NCBI GenBank assembly: GCA_030591795.1 | Contig: JAUVAJ010000022.1 | Span: 1-10,538 of the forward strand | Source: Desulfuromonadales bacterium | GTDB lineage: Bacteria; Desulfobacterota; Desulfuromonadia; Desulfuromonadales; UBA2294 | Direction of reading: 5' to 3' | Length of the DNA stretch: 10,538 nucleotides | Shown: piece after piece, positions 7,144 through 10,538 of the stretch | Layout of the letters: each line of letters begins with the position of its first letter | How positions within the stretch are numbered: position 1 is the first letter of the stretch | The notes under the pieces: model-generated | The model's database searches: none | What the model saw: the letters and a program-made list of their open reading frames with translations, nothing else | What the model was told of the DNA's origin: nothing | Translations under genes and position numbers: made by a program

Positions 7144-7220
7144 GCGCCAGTAGCTCAGCTGGATAGAGCAACGGCCTTCTAAGCCGTAGGTCGGGGGTTC
7201 GAGTCCTCCCTGGCGTGCCA
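7144..7220 (+). tRNA. tRNA-Arg (anticodon UCU)
   Basis: The acceptor arms GCGCCAG and CTGGCGT pair over 7 bp, with a G-T wobble as the terminal 1-72 pair. The anticodon stem ACGGC/GCCGT encloses CTTCTAA, giving TCT at 7178-7180, which reads AGA/AGG. The T-stem has one G-T wobble. The discriminator is G and CCA is encoded. Only 7 bases separate it from tRNA-Pro, so both come from one precursor. Confidence 0.97.
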
Positions 7221-7291
7221 GCAGTTTACGAGGATGAAGATTCTCGTTGACAATAGAATTAGCAGTTAGCTAGTATCAACACCGTTTTTAT

Positions 7292-7368
7292 GGTGGGTGT
7301 AGCTCAGTCGGTAGAGCACTGGATTGTGGCTCCAGATGTCGCGGGTTCAATCCCCGTCACTCACCCCA
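7292..7368 (+). tRNA. tRNA-His (anticodon GUG)
   Basis: The acceptor arms GTGGGTG and CACTCAC pair over 7 bp with one wobble. An additional encoded G at 7292 faces C73 at 7365, the G-1:C73 pair that histidyl-tRNA synthetase requires. The anticodon stem CTGGA/TCCAG encloses TTGTGGC, giving GTG at 7326-7328. The CCA end is encoded. Confidence 0.97.
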
Positions 7369-7376
7369 TAACTTTT

Positions 7377-7451
7377 AAAAGCCCGCGCTTTCCGCACCAC
7401 TTTCCGAATGCAACTACGGAAGGAATCGCGGGTCGGGCTTTTTCTTTTTTT
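7377..7451 (+). terminator. Long terminator-like hairpin between tRNA-His and tRNA-Leu
   Basis: The outer arms AAAAGCCCG (7377-7385) and CGGGCTTTT (7434-7442) pair over 9 bp and are followed by C and seven or more T. Inside lie a second stem, CTTTCCG/CGGAAGG (with one wobble, around 7400-7422), and an alternative pair, CCCGCG (7382-7387) with CGCGGG (7427-7432). The shape fits a rho-independent terminator with an elaborate apical part. Only about 15 bases separate the T-tract from tRNA-Leu. Confidence 0.65.
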
Positions 7452-7465
7452 AGAGTTTAGAATTT

Positions 7466-7550
7466 GCGGATGTGGTGGAATTGGTAGACACGCTGGTCTT
7501 AGGAACCAGTGTCTTACGACGTGTGGGTTCGAGTCCCTCCATCCGCACCA
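7466..7550 (+). tRNA. tRNA-Leu (anticodon UAG)
   Basis: This is a class II tRNA of 85 bases. The acceptor arms GCGGATG and CATCCGC pair over 7 bp. The anticodon stem CTGGT/ACCAG encloses CTTAGGA, giving TAG at 7500-7502, which reads CUN codons. A long variable arm follows. The T-loop is TTCGAGT, discriminator A, CCA encoded. The trigger factor gene starts 43 bases downstream. Confidence 0.97.
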
Positions 7551-7593
7551 TATTTTATACATAAACAGTTTAAATGGACTAAAGAGGTAGACA

Positions 7594-8916
7594 ATGGACG
7601 TTCAAGTTCAGGATATCAGCACTATTCGCAAGCAGCTAACTTTTTCCATCCCGGCTGAGCAGGTTGATGTGGAAATCGCCAACGCTTATAAAAAATTGGC
7701 GAAGACTGCTAAAATCAAGGGGTTTCGTAAAGGCAAGGTGCCTAAAAATGTGCTTGAGCGGAACTATGAACCGGAAATGAAAGAGCAGGTCGCCGGACAG
7801 TTGGTGAATAACACCTACTTCAAAGCGCTGATTGAGCATAAAATCCCGGCTATGGCCAACCCTGATATCACTGAAAGTGGTGATGTGACACCAGGCCAGC
7901 CTTTCTCTTACGTTGCCGAGGTTGAGGTCAAGCCAGAGATTGAAGCCAAAGACTACACCGGGCTGAAACTTGAGAAAGAGAAATTCGTTGCCGATCCGAA
8001 GATGGTTGATGGCAAACTCGAAGAGATGCAGGCCTCCCGTTCGGAGATGATAGCCAGTAAACGTAAAGTTGCCCGTGATGGCGATTTTGCAATTATCGAT
8101 TTTGATGGTTCAGTTGATGGCGTCCCGTTTGATGGCGGCAAAGGCGAGGATCACCAACTTGAACTCGGTTCAGGATCATTCATTCCCGGTTTTGAGGAGC
8201 AGGTTGTCGGGATGAAACGTGATCAGGAAAAAGAGGTCGAGGTGACCTTTCCCGAGAACTATGGCAGCGAGCAATTAGCAGGTAAACCTGCGGTGTTCAA
8301 GGTGCTGCTGAAGGACATAAAAGAGAAGTCTCTGCCGAAGCTTGATAAAGAGTTTGCCAAGGGTTTCGGTATGGAGACGGTCGATGAAATTCGCGAAAAG
8401 CTCGAAGAATCGTACCTGACACAGGAGAATGCCCGGGTAGAAAACGATCTGCGCGAACGATTGGTAAGTGCTCTGATCGAAAAAAACCCATGTGAAGTTC
8501 CAGAAACCATGGTTGCCAGCCAACTTGAGTATATGCTCGGCAATATACGCTCCCGGATGCAACAACAAGGGATGAGTATGGAGATGCTCGGGATGACTGA
8601 AGAGTCGTTCGCTACCATGTATCGCGATACGGCGGTCAGCCAGGTGCAAGGCAGCTTGATTCTCGAAGCGGTTGCCAAGCAGGAAGAGATCAAGTTTGAA
8701 GATAGCGATCTTGATTCCAAGCTGGAAGAGATTGCGACCATGTCTAACGCGCCGTTAGAGTCAGTAAAGAATTACTATTCTAACGATGAGGCAAAGCAGG
8801 GGTTGCAGTCGCAGATTGTTGAAGAGAAGACTCTGACCTTCCTTTTAAGTAAGTCGAAGGTCAAGGAAGTTGCGAAAGAGAAGCTGCAAACCGAGGATAA
8901 CAAAGAGAAGGAGTAA
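7594..8916 (+). CDS. tig: Trigger factor, ribosome-associated chaperone and prolyl isomerase
   Basis: At 440 residues this has the normal length and all three domains. The N-terminal ribosome-binding domain carries the signature G-F-R-K-G-K-V-P at residues 43-50, which docks beside the exit tunnel. The FKBP-type prolyl isomerase domain covers about 160-244 and includes [13 protein letters not shown] (192-204). The C-terminal substrate-cradling arms cover about 245-415, ending in a charged lysine/glutamate tail. It receives nascent chains leaving the ribosome. The ATG at 7594 has AGAGG 6 bases upstream. No strong promoter is seen in the 43 bases after tRNA-Leu (only TATACA near 7556), so it may be co-transcribed with that tRNA. 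It heads the tig-clpP-clpX operon. Confidence 0.98.
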   Translation: MDVQVQDISTIRKQLTFSIPAEQVDVEIANAYKKLAKTAKIKGFRKGKVPKNVLERNYEPEMKEQVAGQLVNNTYFKALIEHKIPAMANPDITESGDVTPGQPFSYVAEVEVKPEIEAKDYTGLKLEKEKFVADPKMVDGKLEEMQASRSEMIASKRKVARDGDFAIIDFDGSVDGVPFDGGKGEDHQLELGSGSFIPGFEEQVVGMKRDQEKEVEVTFPENYGSEQLAGKPAVFKVLLKDIKEKSLPKLDKEFAKGFGMETVDEIREKLEESYLTQENARVENDLRERLVSALIEKNPCEVPETMVASQLEYMLGNIRSRMQQQGMSMEMLGMTEESFATMYRDTAVSQVQGSLILEAVAKQEEIKFEDSDLDSKLEEIATMSNAPLESVKNYYSNDEAKQGLQSQIVEEKTLTFLLSKSKVKEVAKEKLQTEDNKEKE

Positions 8917-8920
8917 GACC

Positions 8921-9505
8921 ATGAATCTTGTCCCGATGGTTGTTGAACAGACGGGTCGTGGCGAACGCGCCTACGATATCTATTCACGCCTGTTGAAAGA
9001 CCGGATAATTTTTCTGGGTGGGCCGATTGACGATCATGTTGCTAATCTGATCATTGCGCAGTTGCTGTTTCTCGAAGCAGAGGATCCGGAGAAAGATATC
9101 CATCTCTATGTGAACTCTCCCGGTGGCGTGGTTACAGCCGGTATGGCGATTTATGACACTATGCAGTACCTGCAGTCACCGGTTTCGACGATCTGTGTTG
9201 GCCAGGCGGCTAGTATGGGCGCGGTGTTGCTCGCCGCTGGTGAAAAGGGAAAGCGGTTTACTCTGCCGAACTCCCGGATTATGATTCATCAGCCTTTGGG
9301 TGGATTTCAGGGGCAGGCAAGTGACATCAGTATCCACGCCCAGGAGATTTTGCGAATGCGCGAAGTTCTGAATGAAATACTGTCTAAGCACACCGGGCAA
9401 AAACTTGATAAGATTGCAGCAGATACGGAGCGAGACTTTTTCATGGGTAGCGATGCCGCCAAGGAGTATGGTATTGTTGATGGAATCGTTGAACGTAAAT
9501 CCTGA
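8921..9505 (+). CDS. clpP: ATP-dependent Clp protease proteolytic subunit ClpP
   Basis: This 194-residue serine peptidase forms the double-heptamer proteolytic chamber used by ClpX. The catalytic triad is visible: S98 in G-Q-A-A-S-M-G-A, H123 in M-I-H-Q-P-L-G-G, and D172 in D-T-E-R-D. The oxyanion-loop segment N-S-P-G-G-V (65-70) is intact. The N-terminus [10 protein letters not shown] gives the usual axial-pore residues after a minimal propeptide. The start ATG at 8921 is chosen because AAGGAG lies 7 bases before it and homologues align from here; an earlier in-frame start would lie within tig. It follows the tig stop by only 4 bases, so its ribosome binding site overlaps the tig end, suggesting translational coupling. 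Confidence 0.98.
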   Translation: MNLVPMVVEQTGRGERAYDIYSRLLKDRIIFLGGPIDDHVANLIIAQLLFLEAEDPEKDIHLYVNSPGGVVTAGMAIYDTMQYLQSPVSTICVGQAASMGAVLLAAGEKGKRFTLPNSRIMIHQPLGGFQGQASDISIHAQEILRMREVLNEILSKHTGQKLDKIAADTERDFFMGSDAAKEYGIVDGIVERKS

Positions 9506-9519
9506 GAAGGAGGTTTTTT

Positions 9520-10538
9520 GTGAGTCAAAATGACGAATCAGGAACCTTGAATTGTTCCTTTTGTGGAAAAGTACAAGAAGAAGTTAAAAAACTGATTGCC
9601 GGTCCATCTGTCTACATTTGCGACGAATGCATCGATCTGTGCCGGGATATAATTACTGAAGAAGCAAAGCTTGAGGCGACCGGTAGTGGTGAGATGGAAC
9701 GGCTGCCGAAGCCGGCTGAAATCAAGGATATCCTTGATGATTTTGTAGTTGGACAAGAGCGTGCCAAAAAGGTTCTGGCCGTTGCTGTTTATAATCATTA
9801 TAAACGAATCGATAGCGCCGGAAAGTCTGGTGATATTGAAATTCAAAAGAGTAACGTTCTGTTGCTCGGACCAACCGGTAGTGGCAAAACACTTCTGGCG
9901 CAAACCCTGGCAAAAGTCCTGAATGTTCCGTTTGCTATCGCTGATGCTACCAACCTGACTGAAGCTGGCTATGTCGGTGAAGATGTTGAAAATATCATCC
10001 TTAGCCTGCTGCAAGCTGCTGATTACGATCTGGAGCAGGCACAACGCGGCATCATTTATATCGATGAAGTCGACAAGATTGCCCGCAAGGTCGATTCACC
10101 GTCGATAACGCGTGATGTGTCCGGAGAAGGGGTGCAGCAGGCGTTGCTGAAAATTATCGAAGGAACGACGGCAAGTGTTCCGCCTAAGGGTGGGCGTAAG
10201 CACCCCCAGCAGGAGTTTCTCAAGGTCGACACGACAAACATCCTGTTTATTTGTGGTGGTGCCTTTTCCGGACTTGAATCAATAGTCAGTCAGCGGATAG
10301 GTCTGAAAGGCATGGGCTTCGGTGCTGATCTGAAAAAAGTTAAAGAGGAGAGCCTGGGGGACCTGATCGCCAAAGTCGAACCGGGTGACCTGCTCAAATA
10401 CGGCTTGATTCCTGAGTTTATCGGTCGTTTGCCGGTTGTCGCAACACTTGAAGAACTCGATAAAGATGCTCTGGTGCAAATCTTGACCGAACCGAAGAAT
10501 GCTCTGGTCAAACAGTACAAAAAACTGTTTGACATGGA
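9520..10538 (+). CDS. clpX: ATP-dependent Clp protease ATP-binding subunit ClpX; 3' end beyond the window
   Basis: 339 codons are present; the family is about 415-425 residues, so roughly the last fifth is missing. The N-terminal zinc-binding domain has C12, C15, C34 and C37 (CxxC ... CxxC), which bind zinc and recognise substrates or adaptors. The AAA+ module has Walker A G-P-T-G-S-G-K-T (117-124), pore loop G-Y-V-G-E-D (150-155), Walker B I-I-Y-I-D-E (178-183), and R-K-H pore loop (226-228). The ClpP-docking tripeptide, usually I-G-F, reads M265-G-F267. The hexamer unfolds tagged proteins and feeds them to ClpP. The start is GTG at 9520, behind a perfect AAGGAGG with 6-base spacing; the nearby ATG at 9530 is out of frame. 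The gene follows clpP by 14 bases. Confidence 0.97.
   Translation, partial: MSQNDESGTLNCSFCGKVQEEVKKLIAGPSVYICDECIDLCRDIITEEAKLEATGSGEMERLPKPAEIKDILDDFVVGQERAKKVLAVAVYNHYKRIDSAGKSGDIEIQKSNVLLLGPTGSGKTLLAQTLAKVLNVPFAIADATNLTEAGYVGEDVENIILSLLQAADYDLEQAQRGIIYIDEVDKIARKVDSPSITRDVSGEGVQQALLKIIEGTTASVPPKGGRKHPQQEFLKVDTTNILFICGGAFSGLESIVSQRIGLKGMGFGADLKKVKEESLGDLIAKVEPGDLLKYGLIPEFIGRLPVVATLEELDKDALVQILTEPKNALVKQYKKLFDM

Noticed and set aside
7347..7562. A minus-strand frame containing W-R-D-S-N-P-H and downstream residues.
   Set aside because: It is tRNA-Leu and tRNA-His antisense translation, another well-known spurious peptide.
8259..8741. A 160-codon minus-strand, serine-rich frame inside tig.
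   Set aside because: It is antisense to trigger factor; the serine-rich composition is what glutamate- and lysine-rich helices give when read backwards.

Overview
The window looks like ordinary chromosomal core and housekeeping DNA from a Gram-negative bacterium. It is most likely a deltaproteobacterium of the Desulfuromonadales/Geobacterales type. That call is inference of moderate confidence. It rests on the tRNA-tig-clpP-clpX order, an M16C presequence-protease homologue, and a polar amino-acid ABC transporter whose permease has an extended N-terminus. No phage, transposon, CRISPR or defence-system gene was seen, and I do not find a clear new multi-gene system.

Left part (minus strand, 1-4080). 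A nearly full-length M16C metallopeptidase (PreP/Cym1-like) runs off the left edge. A 246-base gap rich in inverted repeats separates it from a ten-helix EamA/DMT transporter upstream. The gap holds a convincing intrinsic terminator only about 34 bases ahead of the protease start, followed by a tetraloop hairpin against its ribosome binding site. There is no room for a promoter after the terminator, so the protease may have an attenuated or read-through leader.

Middle part (plus strand, 4180-6943). Four genes form a probable operon: a 51-residue zinc-ribbon microprotein, a family-3 periplasmic amino-acid binding protein, a permease with an extra membrane helix and a beta-rich extracytoplasmic segment, and a GlnQ/HisP-type ATPase. 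A hairpin terminator after the binding-protein gene probably keeps the permease and ATPase below the binding protein in expression. The permease and ATPase reading frames overlap and are probably translationally coupled.

Right part (plus strand, 7060-10538). Four tRNA genes, Pro(UGG), Arg(UCU), His(GUG) and Leu(UAG), are followed by trigger factor, ClpP and the first 339 codons of ClpX. A long terminator-like hairpin sits between tRNA-His and tRNA-Leu, 15 bases from the latter. This block joins decoding capacity, nascent-chain folding (trigger factor) and ATP-dependent proteolysis (ClpXP).

Three of the ten protein genes start at non-ATG codons: the permease at TTG, the ATPase at GTG and ClpX at GTG. 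The most interesting leads are the two terminators that sit with no promoter space before the next gene, the permease extension, and the zinc-ribbon gene whose ribosome binding site is made by a 9-base tandem duplication.
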